NCBI RefSeq assembly: GCF_008119785.1 | Contig: NZ_VSFA01000017.1 | Span: 1 to 64,000 of the forward strand | DNA from: Micromonospora sp. MP36 | GTDB lineage: Bacteria > Actinomycetota > Actinomycetes > Mycobacteriales > Micromonosporaceae | Direction of reading: 5' to 3' | Length of the DNA stretch: 64,000 nucleotides | Shown here: positions 15,546-24,660 of the stretch, piece after piece | Layout: each line of letters starts with the position of its first letter | Numbering within the stretch: the first letter of the stretch is position 1 | Program-made: the position numbers and the translations under genes | The notes under the pieces: generated by a model | The model's database searches: none | The model's input: only the letters and a program-made list of their open reading frames with translations | What the model was told of the DNA's origin: nothing

Positions 15546-15634
15546 ATGATTGCTCGGACGCCGGCCTACCACTGCCTCGCCGCCCATGCAGGCTGGATGA
15601 GCAGCACCCGGTGATGAGGGCGTGATCGCCGGAG

Positions 15635-15660
15635 GCCCAGGTCGACCCGTCGACCTGGGC
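15635..15660 (+). terminator. Hairpin, probable terminator
   Basis: A perfect 12-bp stem (GCCCAGGTCGAC with its complement) has a CC loop and is followed by TT. It lies downstream of dps and the relic and ahead of the promoter region of the next gene. There is no U-tract, as is common in high-GC hosts. Confidence 0.5.
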
Positions 15661-15850
15661 TTCCGCGCGTTCGGGGACGGCGACTTCTGGACGTCGGTCG
15701 TCCCCGAGCGATCAGTCGCGGCGCTGGCCCGCTGACCTTTTGGTGGTCCATTCCGGGCGCCGGTCGGGCCGAAGGGTGGATCAGGGCGTGCCGGGGCGTT
15801 CCATCCGGGATCGCGGGCCGAGAGGCGGCTTTTGTTCATCCATTTAAAAG

Positions 15851-15879
15851 TTGAGCTATTTGAATCTAAAGATTAGGGT
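15851..15879 (+). promoter_or_regulatory. Candidate promoter of the PA14/sorbosone-dehydrogenase-like gene
   Basis: TTGAGC (15851-15856) and TAGGGT (15874-15879) are separated by 17 bases, matching housekeeping -35/-10 spacing. They sit in an unusually AT-rich island (about 15833-15900) in otherwise about 70% G+C DNA. A transcript would start near 15886 and leave a leader of about 100 bases before ATG 15988. The island may also hold an operator. Confidence 0.4.
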
Positions 15880-15987
15880 GGCGATCGTCGATCTTTTGCC
15901 TCGCGAGGTCGTAACGACCGGTCAGGGGGAGAAAAGCTGGCCGACTCCTTCCCTGCCGGGCCTCACCGCCACCCACCAGGAGGAACC

Positions 15988-18900
15988 ATGACCGCATCGA
16001 GCCGGCGGCACCGGCGCCGGCGAGCCGTGCTCGCGGCCGCGGGTGCCGCTCTGGCGGCCCTGCTCGCCGCAGCCCCCGTCACCCAGGCCACGGCCGCACC
16101 CGGCACCGCCGATGTCCCGCCGCAGGAACCAGGCGTCACCCTGCGCTCGTACGACATGGGCGCCCCGCTGTCGGCGCTGTGCACCCTCAAGCCCGCACAG
16201 ACGCCGAACGTCGACAAGCTGATGCCGCAGATCAACTGGACCACCACGGACGAGTTCGGCCTGTCCGACCGATTCATCAGCCACGTCATCGCCAACCTCG
16301 CCGTGCCCACCGACGGCGACTACGCCTTCCGGCTCACCAGCGACGACGGGTCGCGCCTGACGATCGACGACCGGCTCGTCGTCGACCACGACGGCCTGCA
16401 CGGCGAGACCTCCAAGGAAGGGTCGCTCACCCTGAGCGCCGGCCTGCACCCGTTGTTCGTCGAGTTCTTCGAGAACGGCGGCGGCCAGGTGCTGCGGCTC
16501 GAGTGGCGTCGCCCTGGCGCAACGGGCTTCGAGCTCGTGCCGACCTCCGCGCTGAGCACCGACGCCGACGTCGTACGCGTCACCGCCCCCGGCTGGAAGT
16601 ACTGCGAGGGCGCGACCGACTCGGCCGGGGACGGCCTGCCCCTCGATCGGGTGCACCCCGGCTACACCCTCACCGACCTGCGCCCCGAAGGCTTCCAGCC
16701 GCAGGTCACCGGCATGGCCTTCATGCCCGACGGCGACCTGGTGATCTCGACCTGGGGCGGCACCGACAACGTGGCCGGCGAGGTCTACGTGGTCGAGGGC
16801 GTCACCGGGAAGACCGGCCCCGAACAAGTCACCTACCGCAAGTTCGCCCAAGGACTGCGCGAACCCCAGGGGGTGGCGGTGGTCGACGGCACCGTCTACG
16901 TCAGCCAGAAGCACGAGCTGACCGCCCTGCGCGACACCGACAGCGACGGCGTCGCGGACGACTACCGGACGGTGGCGACCTGGCCGTGGGGCCGCAACTT
17001 CCACGAGTTCGCGTTCGGCCTGCTCTACCGGGACGGGTACTTCTATCTCAACCTGTCAGTCGCCATCAACCTGGGTGGCGCCACCACGGTGCCCCAGCCG
17101 GCGCGCAATCGCGGTACCTCGATCAAGGTGAACGCCGCGACCGGCGAGATCACGTATGTCGCCGGCGGCCTGCGCACCCCCAACGGCATCGGATGGGGCC
17201 CACGCGGGGAGGTCCTCGTCACCGACAACCAGGGGGGCTGGCTGCCGGCGAACAAGCTGGTCCAGATCCGGCAAGGAGCCTTCTACAACCACTACACCAC
17301 GCCCGCGGGCCCGTACGACGACAAGGCGGTGACCCGTCCCATCGTCTGGCTTCCGCAGAACGAGATCGGTAACTCGCCGTCCACGCCGGTGCTGCTGAAG
17401 CAGGGACCGTACGCGGGGCAGTTGGTCGTCGGTGACGTGACCTACGGCGGTTTGCAGCGCGTGTTCCTCGAGGAGATCGAGGGGCAGTACCAGGGCGCGG
17501 TGTTCCGGCACACGCAGGGCCTGGAGTCCGGCATCAACGAGGTGGCCCTCGGCCCCGACGGTGCGCTCTACGTGGGTGGCCTGGGTGCCGGCGGTAACTG
17601 GGGTCAGGAGGGCAAGCTCACCTACGGCCTGCAGAAGCTCACGCCCAACGGCACCTCGGTCTTCGAGGTTAAGCAGATGCGCGCCTCGCATGTCGGGTTC
17701 GAGCTGGAGTACACCAAGCCGCTGTCCGCCGAGACCGCGCAGAAGCTCGCCGAGGCGTACCAGGTGACGCAGTGGCGCTACGGTGCGACGAGCCAGTACG
17801 GCGGGCCCAAGCTCGAGCTGGAGACGCTCAAGGTGGCCAAGGCCGAGCTGTCGGCCGACCGCCGCACGGTCAAGCTGCAGATCCCGGGCCTGAAGGAGAA
17901 CCGCGTGGTGCACGTGCGCTCCCCGCGTCCCTTCTCGTCCGCCGACGGCGAGGAGCTGTGGAACACGGAAGCCTGGTACACGCTCAACGAGATCCCGGGT
18001 CGCGTGGTGCAGCCGCAGACCTTCTTCGAGGCCGAGGAGGGCAGGACGGTCGCTGTCGGCATGGCCACCGACCACGCCGCCTACTCCGGCGCGGGCTTCG
18101 CCGCCGGGTTCGCGCAGAACGGCTCGTCGACCAGCATTTCCGTCGATGTCCGCGAGGCTGGGACGTACGACCTGGCAATGCGCTACAGCAACGGCCCGAA
18201 CCCCTACTCGGGTGAGAAACAGCTGAGCCTGTACGTCAACGGCAAGCGTGTGGAGCAGACGGTCTTCCCCTCGACCGTCACCTGGGAGGAGTGGGGAACG
18301 GTCACCACCACTGTCGGCCTGAACAAGGGCCGCAATGTGGTCGAGTACCGCAAGGAGGCCGCGGACTCCGGGCACGTGAACCTCGACGTGCTCGCCGTCC
18401 GGCCGCACGGCAAGCGCATCACGCTGTTCGACGGTGGCGGCCTCACCGAGTGGCAGCACAGCGACGGGCGGGAACCCCAATGGCCGGTCGCCGGCGAGGC
18501 CATGACCGTCCGGAACGGGGACCTGCGTACCCTGCAGGCCTTCGGTGACTTCCGCCTGCACGTCGAGTTCAACCTGCCGCTGTACCCGCCGGACGTGACC
18601 GGCCAGGCGCGCGCCAACAGCGGCGTGTACCTGCAGGACCGTTACGAGATCCAGGTGCTGGACTCGTTCGGCATCGACCCGCCGCAGACCAACGACGCCG
18701 CGGCCATCTACAACCAGAAGGCCCCCGACGTGAACGCGGCGCTGCCGCCCCAGACCTGGCAGACGTACGACATCGTCTACCGGCAGGCCCGCTACAACGC
18801 GGCTGGCAACAAGGTCGAGAACGCGCGCGTCACTGTGGTGTGGAACGGCGTCACGGTGCACGACAACGTGGAGATCCTCGGTCCGACCGGCGGCAGCCGG

Positions 18901-18993
18901 CCCGAGGGGCCGGCAGCCGGCGCCATCCGGCTGCAGGACCACGGCAACCCGGTCCAGTACCGCAACATCTGGATCGAGCCGCTTGACCTGTAG
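15988..18993 (+). CDS. Secreted multidomain carbohydrate protein: PA14, sorbosone-dehydrogenase-like propeller, CBM and DUF1080
   Basis: A 1001-residue exported protein. The signal peptide (RRHRRRRAVLAAAG then an Ala-rich core) ends near residue 37. A PA14-type sugar-binding domain spans about 50-190 (DGDYAFRLTSDDGSRLTIDD). A beta-propeller at about 215-560 has the glucose/sorbosone dehydrogenase look (GLREPQGVAVVDGTVYVSQ, LRTPNGIGWGPRGEVLVTDN). A CBM6/35-like module at about 680-808 begins FFEAEEGRTVAVG. A DUF1080 (3-keto-disaccharide hydrolase) domain from 811 to the end contains NSGVYLQDRYEIQVLDS. AGGAGGAA precedes ATG 15988. The architecture suggests binding and oxidative or lyase-type attack on a glycan outside the cell; the substrate is unknown. 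It is monocistronic. Confidence 0.85.
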   Translation: MTASSRRHRRRRAVLAAAGAALAALLAAAPVTQATAAPGTADVPPQEPGVTLRSYDMGAPLSALCTLKPAQTPNVDKLMPQINWTTTDEFGLSDRFISHVIANLAVPTDGDYAFRLTSDDGSRLTIDDRLVVDHDGLHGETSKEGSLTLSAGLHPLFVEFFENGGGQVLRLEWRRPGATGFELVPTSALSTDADVVRVTAPGWKYCEGATDSAGDGLPLDRVHPGYTLTDLRPEGFQPQVTGMAFMPDGDLVISTWGGTDNVAGEVYVVEGVTGKTGPEQVTYRKFAQGLREPQGVAVVDGTVYVSQKHELTALRDTDSDGVADDYRTVATWPWGRNFHEFAFGLLYRDGYFYLNLSVAINLGGATTVPQPARNRGTSIKVNAATGEITYVAGGLRTPNGIGWGPRGEVLVTDNQGGWLPANKLVQIRQGAFYNHYTTPAGPYDDKAVTRPIVWLPQNEIGNSPSTPVLLKQGPYAGQLVVGDVTYGGLQRVFLEEIEGQYQGAVFRHTQGLESGINEVALGPDGALYVGGLGAGGNWGQEGKLTYGLQKLTPNGTSVFEVKQMRASHVGFELEYTKPLSAETAQKLAEAYQVTQWRYGATSQYGGPKLELETLKVAKAELSADRRTVKLQIPGLKENRVVHVRSPRPFSSADGEELWNTEAWYTLNEIPGRVVQPQTFFEAEEGRTVAVGMATDHAAYSGAGFAAGFAQNGSSTSISVDVREAGTYDLAMRYSNGPNPYSGEKQLSLYVNGKRVEQTVFPSTVTWEEWGTVTTTVGLNKGRNVVEYRKEAADSGHVNLDVLAVRPHGKRITLFDGGGLTEWQHSDGREPQWPVAGEAMTVRNGDLRTLQAFGDFRLHVEFNLPLYPPDVTGQARANSGVYLQDRYEIQVLDSFGIDPPQTNDAAAIYNQKAPDVNAALPPQTWQTYDIVYRQARYNAAGNKVENARVTVVWNGVTVHDNVEILGPTGGSRPEGPAAGAIRLQDHGNPVQYRNIWIEPLDL

Positions 18994-19018
18994 GTGCCGC
19001 CAGCGGTCAGAACGCGGA

Positions 19019-19049
19019 CGGCCGGGTACCGGTACGCCGGGCCCGGCCG
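19019..19049 (+). terminator. Weak hairpin after the multidomain gene
   Basis: CGGCCGGG (19019-19026) can pair with CCCGGCCG (19042-19049) across a 15-base loop that itself contains the palindrome TACCGGTA. It starts 26 bp after the stop. The remaining bases to 19253 are open in several frames but show no family I recognise. Confidence 0.35.
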
Positions 19050-19253
19050 CCCGCGTGGCGGCTGCCGCAGCGGATGGCGTTCTGGCGAGACGCCCTCGAC
19101 GGCCCAGCGGCCTCGAACCGTCGCGCACGTTCTGCCGTAGTGCTCGCCTGGATCCGACGCGAACTGGCCTACTTCGAGGACAACCAGGAGACGTTCACCG
19201 CCGAACCCGATTCCGCATTCCCCGCGAGGTGCGAAGGCACCGCTTCCAGGGGG

Positions 19254-19991
19254 CTAAGGCCGAGATCCGGTCGCCACCGTGGTCGCGGCGGCGGCCAGCA
19301 GCTTCCTCAGCTGGGTGTGCGGGAAATGCTCCTCGGCCTCCGCCGGTGGCGTCACCCGTGTGCTGTAGAAGTCGGCATCGTGGTGGTCGTCTTGTTCGGC
19401 CCACAGGTTGCCTGCCTCGTCGCGGTGCCACACCACCTTCTCGCCGCGGAAGTCGGCGCGTTCGAGCCAGTCGGCGCCGCTGGGCCAGTAACCGTCCCAG
19501 CCCTGGGGCCGCAGCGCCCCGTACGCCGAGTCCACGGTGGTGACCGCAGCGTCCACGTCGTCGTCCTCGAAGACCGCGGCGAACCGGCAGAGCAAGGCCA
19601 GCGGCACTCCGGGGTGCGACAGCAGCGGATTTCGCACGGCGACTGCCCGGCAGATCAGATCGAGTTCCGACCAGCGCAGCGCGTACGGGTGCCAGTGCGC
19701 CAAATCGTCCCAGCCCAGCCCGGCGGGCTCGACGGAACCAGGTCCGGTGATGCCAAGTTCGTACGAGCCGAGCCGGGTGTCGACGTCGAGCAGGATGAGA
19801 TGGCCGCCGCCGACGTCGAAGACGACGTTGAGCGCGGTGTCCCGCTCGTCATCGTCGTCGTCGTCCTCGTCGAGCAGCTCCTCAAGGGCGCCGAGCCGAT
19901 CGGCCCCGGGGCCGTCCTCCGCGGCGAAGGTGTACCGCGCCCAGAACAGAGGATCGTGCAGCGATTCGCGCAGGGATACTGGAATGCCCAT
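19254..19991 (-). CDS. Hypothetical protein with an acidic Asp/Glu run
   Basis: A 245-residue soluble protein that I do not recognise. It begins IPVSLRESLHDPLFWARYTF and contains a very acidic run DEDDDDDDERD near residue 45. It then has alternating strand-like segments (NVVFDVGGGHLILLDVDTRL) and a Trp-rich middle (LGWDDLAHWHPYALRWSELD). No signal peptide or helix bundle is evident. The mix of short strands and Trp/Asp motifs resembles SUKH- or immunity-type cytoplasmic proteins, but that is only a hint. It stands alone, diverging from the 564-residue protein at 20156. The start ATG 19991 lacks a strong ribosome site. Confidence 0.6.
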   Translation of the reverse strand: MGIPVSLRESLHDPLFWARYTFAAEDGPGADRLGALEELLDEDDDDDDERDTALNVVFDVGGGHLILLDVDTRLGSYELGITGPGSVEPAGLGWDDLAHWHPYALRWSELDLICRAVAVRNPLLSHPGVPLALLCRFAAVFEDDDVDAAVTTVDSAYGALRPQGWDGYWPSGADWLERADFRGEKVVWHRDEAGNLWAEQDDHHDADFYSTRVTPPAEAEEHFPHTQLRKLLAAAATTVATGSRP

Positions 19992-20155
19992 CCCACGATC
20001 ATCGCCTGCCGGCGCGGCACCCCGTCAGGCGGCCGGCTGCCGTCGATCGAGCAGGTCCGGGCATACCATCCGGCACTCGCTCATCGGCAGGGGCTGCGCA
20101 ACGAGTGACACCTCGCGTTCGTCCCGGACCGTAACGCACGGTCGGCGGCGGAAGC

Positions 20156-21850
20156 GTGCAGGCCGCACCGATGAAATCGGGTCCCGCTGGGTTGCGGACC
20201 CGGGCACTCCCGCGCTGGCCAGCAAGATGGAGGATTTCTACCCTGTGGCGTGTGGCGGAGCACTGGACCCTGATTTCCCAGCAAGAAGCGGTGGCGTACG
20301 CAGGAACGGACGCCGAGTTGTTTCACGGCGACTCCGTCACGTACGCGTTGGGGGCCGCTGCCACGGTCGTGATTCTTGATACCGGTGATCGGCCGGGCGG
20401 CAACGGTGTGTGCAGCCGTGACGAGATCTTTCTGCGCGACCCGTTCCCGGGGCCGGCCACCGCACTGACCGGAGCAGATCACCGAGATGAGCCGATGATC
20501 CTGGGATTCGTCCGCTTGCCGGATGGCTGTCTCCCACTGGGTCGCCTGCGGTTCGGTCAGGGCACCTACGTGCAGGTCGGTGCGGACGAGGACGGGCCGG
20601 GCGATCCGTACCGGATGGCCGAGTGCCTGCTGCACCTTGACGACCCTCTGCCGTGGGACGCGCTGGACCTGGCCCGGCCGGTCCCATCGCAGGAGTTACC
20701 GGATTCGGCGTGGATCTCGAGGCTGCCGGACGATCCGGTCCGCGCCATGCACGAGTTCGTCAGCCGCTGGTACGCCGATGTTCCGGCGGTCACCAACGAC
20801 GCGCCGGGCTCACCCTTGCCGTTACCGCGACCCCTCCTTGAGTTCTACCGCGCCGCTGCAGGACGAGAGGAGGTACTCGGTCAGCAGAACCGCATCCTGC
20901 CCCCGGCCCGGATTCGTCAGGTCGGCGGCCGCCTGGTGTTCGGAGTGGAGAACCAGGGTGGCTTCGATCTGCTGACTGACCCGACCGGCGACGACCCCGA
21001 CGTCTGGTACGGCGTGGCTCCCGGCGAGTCGGTCGCCACCCGACAACCGCTCAGCGGTTTCCTGCTGCAGTTCCTACTCAGCGAGGCGGCGCTGGTGAAC
21101 CTGTTCGGTGCCTTCGCCTCCGTCACCGCCGAACAGCGACCCTGGATCGAGCGGCTACTGCAGCCGGTGCCGATGAGCCCGATGCATTGGCCGACCGGCC
21201 TGACCAGCCACTACGTCGGGCCCGGAGTCGTTGCGATGTTCGTGACCGGGCCGACGGAACAGCCGATCTGTGGGCCGGCAGCCGCTGGCGATCGGCTCTG
21301 CACCCATTGCGGAGGCCAGGTTTCAGTTGGCAACACTTCAGCGGCTGAGGCAACCCGTGCGCTCGGGGACGACATGCCTCGGCATGGTGAGATGGCGGTT
21401 GTGGTGATCATCGAGGTCGGTGGCTGGCCGACAGGTGAAACCGTCGAGGACCTCACCGAGTACGCCATGGCGGAGGGCGCTGAGGGATACGACGTGCACG
21501 AGGTGCGCCTGTGCACCTGCGCGGGCTGTGGCGGACATGTCTTCGGTCTTCGTGGTGATCTCGAGGAGCACGCAGCGAAGCGCATCTGCCGCGACTGCGG
21601 TACACAGCATTTCATCGCGGACAGCGGCCAGTACTGGGATGACGCCAGGTCCGCCATCATGGTCTGCGAGTGCGACGGTGACGGCGACGAAGAAGACTTC
21701 AACGTTGCGGTGGGCTACTCCCTCTACGCCGATGGGGACGGAATCCGTGCGATCGCCATCACGAGCCGCTGTGTCGCGTGCGGGCGACTCGGCTACTGGG
21801 ACGACTGGATGATCCGCGGCGGCGAAATGCACCTGCTGGATCTCGCGTAG
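20156..21850 (+). CDS. Uncharacterised two-part protein with a Cys-rich zinc-ribbon C-terminus
   Basis: A 564-residue soluble protein not assigned to a family. Residues about 35-380 read as a mixed alpha/beta domain (LISQQEAVAYAGTDAELFHG, WYADVP, YGVAPGESVATRQPLSGFLL). From about 385 the protein is Cys-rich: LCTHCGG, LCTCAGCGGH, CRDCGTQH, CECDGDGDEED and CVACGRLG. These CxxC pairs could bind two or three zinc ions. Met407 (ATG 21374) begins a self-contained 158-residue unit, so this may be two genes joined in frame. The N-terminal start is uncertain: the first 30 codons look non-native, and CTG 20243 or GTG 20252 after GGAGG (20229) are alternatives. Confidence 0.6.
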   Translation: MQAAPMKSGPAGLRTRALPRWPARWRISTLWRVAEHWTLISQQEAVAYAGTDAELFHGDSVTYALGAAATVVILDTGDRPGGNGVCSRDEIFLRDPFPGPATALTGADHRDEPMILGFVRLPDGCLPLGRLRFGQGTYVQVGADEDGPGDPYRMAECLLHLDDPLPWDALDLARPVPSQELPDSAWISRLPDDPVRAMHEFVSRWYADVPAVTNDAPGSPLPLPRPLLEFYRAAAGREEVLGQQNRILPPARIRQVGGRLVFGVENQGGFDLLTDPTGDDPDVWYGVAPGESVATRQPLSGFLLQFLLSEAALVNLFGAFASVTAEQRPWIERLLQPVPMSPMHWPTGLTSHYVGPGVVAMFVTGPTEQPICGPAAAGDRLCTHCGGQVSVGNTSAAEATRALGDDMPRHGEMAVVVIIEVGGWPTGETVEDLTEYAMAEGAEGYDVHEVRLCTCAGCGGHVFGLRGDLEEHAAKRICRDCGTQHFIADSGQYWDDARSAIMVCECDGDGDEEDFNVAVGYSLYADGDGIRAIAITSRCVACGRLGYWDDWMIRGGEMHLLDLA

Positions 21851-21905
21851 GCCTTGGTTGCACAACCGGAAGGCATCCTCGGCGCGCTGACCTCGACATG
21901 GCCGG

Positions 21906-22270
21906 GGCCCGTATCAGCTGCAGGCCGCGATCGTCGCGGTGCACGCAGAGGCCGGCCGGTGGGAGAACCCGACCGGCCGCAGATCCTGGTCCTCTACACG
22001 ATGCTGGACCGGCTCGCCCCGTCGCCGGTCACCAAGCTGCACCGGGCCGTCGCCCTGCGGTATGTGGCCGGGCCCGATGCCGCGTTGGCGGCAGTCGACG
22101 AACTCCGCCAAGCCCTCGGCGGCTATCACCTGTGGCACGCCACCCGGGCTGAACTGCTGCGCGACCTCGACCGCCCGGACGAGGCACACGAGGCGGACAG
22201 GCGGGCGCTGGACCTGACCGCCAACCCGGCCGAGCAGTCCTTGTTGCGGCAGCGGATCAGTTGGACTTGA
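21906..22270 (+). pseudogene. Frameshifted C-terminal relic of an ECF sigma factor (DUF6596/TPR type)
   Basis: One frame from 21906 reads GPYQLQAAIVAVHAEAGRWE, the hallmark of the C-terminal domain of RpoE/SigJ-like sigma factors that pair with YCII proteins. From about 21980 a different frame continues QILVLYTMLDRLAPSPVTKL and HRAVALRYVAGPDAALAAVD to a stop at 22268-22270, which is the following TPR-like part of the same domain. The frameshift lies in 21965-21979. All DNA-binding regions (sigma 2 and 4) are missing, so this is a remnant. It overlaps the convergent methyltransferase by 14 bp. Confidence 0.75.
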
Positions 22271-22904
22271 CCGCGTGGACGCGTTCGACGGTGCCGGCCT
22301 TCAGCCTTTCTGTCTCGACGATCTCGAAACCCGCTGCCCGTACCAGGGGTAGCTGACGGCGGGTGAAGTGCTCGCCGGCCGCGCGAATGGTAACCCGTTC
22401 GAGGAGCCACTGGGCGGCGTGAACCGGTGGCCAGGTGCTACGGACGTGGTCCAGCAGGAGCAGCCGGCCGCCCGGTACGAGGACCCGCTTCATCTCGCTG
22501 ATCCCCTTCACCGGGTTGGGGATGGTGCACAGCGACAGGGCGCAGACCACCGTGTCGAACGAGGCGTCGTTGAACGGCAGCCGCTCCGCGTCGCCCTCGT
22601 ACAGGTCGACGGTACGGCCGAGGTCGGCCGCCCGCTGCCGGGCGATGTCCAGCATCGCCGGGCTCAGCTCGATCCCCGAGAGGGTCACGTCGGCGGGGTA
22701 GTGCGGCAGGTTCCGGCCGGTGCCGATGGCCACCTCCAGCACCCGACCACGCGCGCGGGCGCCCAGCCACTCCCGGCCGCCACTGAACATGGTCCGCTCG
22801 AGGAACGCGATCTGCCTGTCGTAGCTGGGTGCGGTCCTGTCCCAGACCCGCCGCTGCTTCGCAGCCGGGGTCTCGCCGGTCTTGCCCTTGGCGGTGCTGC
22901 CCAT
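22257..22904 (-). CDS. Class I SAM-dependent methyltransferase (UbiE-like)
   Basis: A 215-residue cytoplasmic methyltransferase. Motif I is VLEVAIGTGRNLPHYP, motif II lies around GIELSPAMLDIARQRAADLG, motif III around YEGDAERLPFNDASFDTVVC, then LVPGGRLLLLDHVRS. The order and spacing fit phospholipid/quinone-type (UbiE, PmtA) methyltransferases; the acceptor is unknown. I start at ATG 22904 because GGAAGGA lies about 8 bases upstream; 23 additional upstream codons are Arg/Ser-rich and not conserved-looking. It is the gene flanking the left end of the IS200/IS605 element. Confidence 0.88.
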   Translation of the reverse strand: MGSTAKGKTGETPAAKQRRVWDRTAPSYDRQIAFLERTMFSGGREWLGARARGRVLEVAIGTGRNLPHYPADVTLSGIELSPAMLDIARQRAADLGRTVDLYEGDAERLPFNDASFDTVVCALSLCTIPNPVKGISEMKRVLVPGGRLLLLDHVRSTWPPVHAAQWLLERVTIRAAGEHFTRRQLPLVRAAGFEIVETERLKAGTVERVHAVKSN

Positions 22905-22990
22905 GACGGTAGTCCTTCCACGCTGGCGAGGTCGGGATGGTGCAGTCCTACTTCTGCCTGTGTTGACTTTCAACGTGATTTAGCGAGGAA

Positions 22991-23018
22991 TCCCGGTCCT
23001 TCAGCTTCAGGGCCGGGA
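22991..23018. repeat. Left-end hairpin of the IS200/IS605 element
   Basis: TCCCGGTCCT pairs with AGGGCCGGGA (one T-G wobble) across an 8-base loop. TnpA recognises such imperfect hairpins near each end. It sits 10 bp beyond the tnpA stop. Confidence 0.65.
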
Positions 23019-23027
23019 GGAATCGCG

Positions 23028-23459
23028 TCACGAGCCTGGGCGTTTCTGGTTTTCGATGTATTCGCGGATGACGGTGAGGGGTGTCCCGCCGCAGGATCCG
23101 GCGAAGTACGAGGGTGACCACAGGTGGCCGTGCGTGATGTGCCGGTTGATCCGGTCGGTGAATTCCTGCCGCAGGTAATGCGTGGAGACGGCCTTGAGTC
23201 GGTTGACCAGGGTTGAGATCGGCAGTTTCGGTGGGTAGTGGACGAGCAGGTGGACGTGGTCGTCTTCGCCGTTGAACTCCCGCAGTTCCGCGCCGAGTTT
23301 GTCGCACACGTCGGCCATGATCTGCCTACATCGGGCGAGCATGGCGTCGTTGAACACGTCCCGCCGGTACTTTGTGACAAAGACAAGATGAACGTGCAGG
23401 TGGTAAACGACGCTACGGCCGCGCCGAACATCTGGATCCGGAGTCCATCGCGGCGACAT
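23028..23459 (-). CDS. tnpA: IS200/IS605 Y1 transposase TnpA
   Basis: A 143-residue HUH-superfamily single-strand transposase of normal length. It shows VYHLHVHLVFVTKYRRDVF at the start, the HUH metal motif DHVHLLVHYPP, KAVSTHYLRQEF, and the catalytic tyrosine in VIREYIENQ near the C-terminus. All parts needed for cleavage and strand transfer are present, so it is probably active. ATG 23459 is chosen because it begins just before the conserved fold; 34 upstream codons in the same frame read into the tnpB side of the element. Confidence 0.92.
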   Translation of the reverse strand: MSPRWTPDPDVRRGRSVVYHLHVHLVFVTKYRRDVFNDAMLARCRQIMADVCDKLGAELREFNGEDDHVHLLVHYPPKLPISTLVNRLKAVSTHYLRQEFTDRINRHITHGHLWSPSYFAGSCGGTPLTVIREYIENQKRPGS

Positions 23460-23482
23460 AGACACGATGGTACACTGTGGAC

Positions 23483-24627
23483 GTGAAGGTCGTCGTGCAG
23501 GTTCGGCTGTACCCGGACGCCGCCCAGGAGGCGCGCTGCGGGCGACGCTTGACCTGTGCAACGAGGCCGCGAACCTCGCCTCAACTGAGGCATTCCAGCG
23601 GCGGATCTACGCGAAGCAAGCACTCCAGCGACTCACCTACGGGCGGTTGAAGGCGATGGGCCTGCCGGCCCAGCCGGCGATCCACGTCGCCCGCAAGGTT
23701 GCTGGCGCGTACGCCACCCTAAAGGCCACCATCGGTGCCGGTAACCTCGGCAAGCCCGGGAAGCGCCGCCGCAAGGCTGAGGGAAAGCCGATCCGGTTCC
23801 GTCGGGATGCCGCGCAACCGTTCGACGACCGGTGCCTGTCGTGGCGGCTCGCCGACCGCACGGTGTCGATCTGGGCCGTCGGCGGCCGGTTGAACCGAGT
23901 CCGGTTCGGCTGCTCCGAGCAGCTGTACGTCACCCTGGTGACGCACCGGCGGGGTGAGTCCGACCTGGTGCACCGTGACGGCAAGTGGTTCCTGTACGCC
24001 ACCTGCGACATCCCTGACGTGGAGGTGAAAGAGCCGGACGGGTTCCTCGGCGTCGACTTGGGCATCGCGAACATCGCCACCACCAACGATGGCACCCGGC
24101 ACTCCGGCAAGGGTTTGAACCGGGTCCGGCATCGTAACCAGCGGTTGCGGGCCAAGCTTCAGCGCATCGGCACCAAATCGGCCAAGCGGCTGTTGAAGGC
24201 CCGCCGGCGTAAGGAAGCCCGGTTCGCGGCCGACACCAACCATCGCATCGCCAAGCAGATCGTGACCGAGGCCGAACGCACCGGCCGCGGCATCGCCCTG
24301 GAAAACCTCAGCGGCATCCGCGACCGGGTACGGCTCCGACGGCCCCAGCGGGTCACCCTGCACACGTGGGCATTCCACCAACTCGGCCAGTTCATCGCCT
24401 ACAAAGCAGCCCGGGCCGGGCTGGCGCTCGTTCACGTCAATCCGGCGTACACCTCGCAGGGCTGCTCCACCTGCGGACACATCGCCAAAACCAACCGCCC
24501 CAACCAATCCACCTTCCGATGCACGTCATGCGGCTTCGCTGAGCACGCCGACGTCAACGCAGCCCGCAACATCGCCACCCGCGGTGCCACGGACTGGGCA
24601 GCCGTCAGCCTGCCAAACGCGGCGTGA
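23483..24627 (+). pseudogene. tnpB: IS605 TnpB RNA-guided nuclease gene with an N-terminal frameshift
   Basis: The start GTG 23483 encodes VKVVVQVRLYPDAAQEA, the standard TnpB opening. The natural continuation, LRATLDLCNEAANLAS, is one frame away. A single base appears missing at about 23531-23536, where GAGGCGCGCTGCGG would be expected as GAGGCGGCGCTGCGG. From there to 24627 the frame is intact. The RuvC triad is visible (Asp in LGVDLGIANIA, Glu in IALENLSGI, Asp in HADVNAARNIA), as is the CSTCG ... CTSCGF zinc ribbon. The catalytic core is complete but lacks an in-frame native start, so it is either dead or made from an internal or non-native start. An omega-RNA would be expected over its 3' end. 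Confidence 0.8.
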
Positions 24628-24660
24628 CCGATGCAGCCAGCACCGAACACGATCTGCAAG

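Noticed and set aside
19019..19253. A possible gene or relic after the multidomain protein (VLAWIRRELAYFEDNQETFT in one frame)
   Set aside because: The peptide looks somewhat protein-like but is short, has no start or ribosome site and matches no family I can name.
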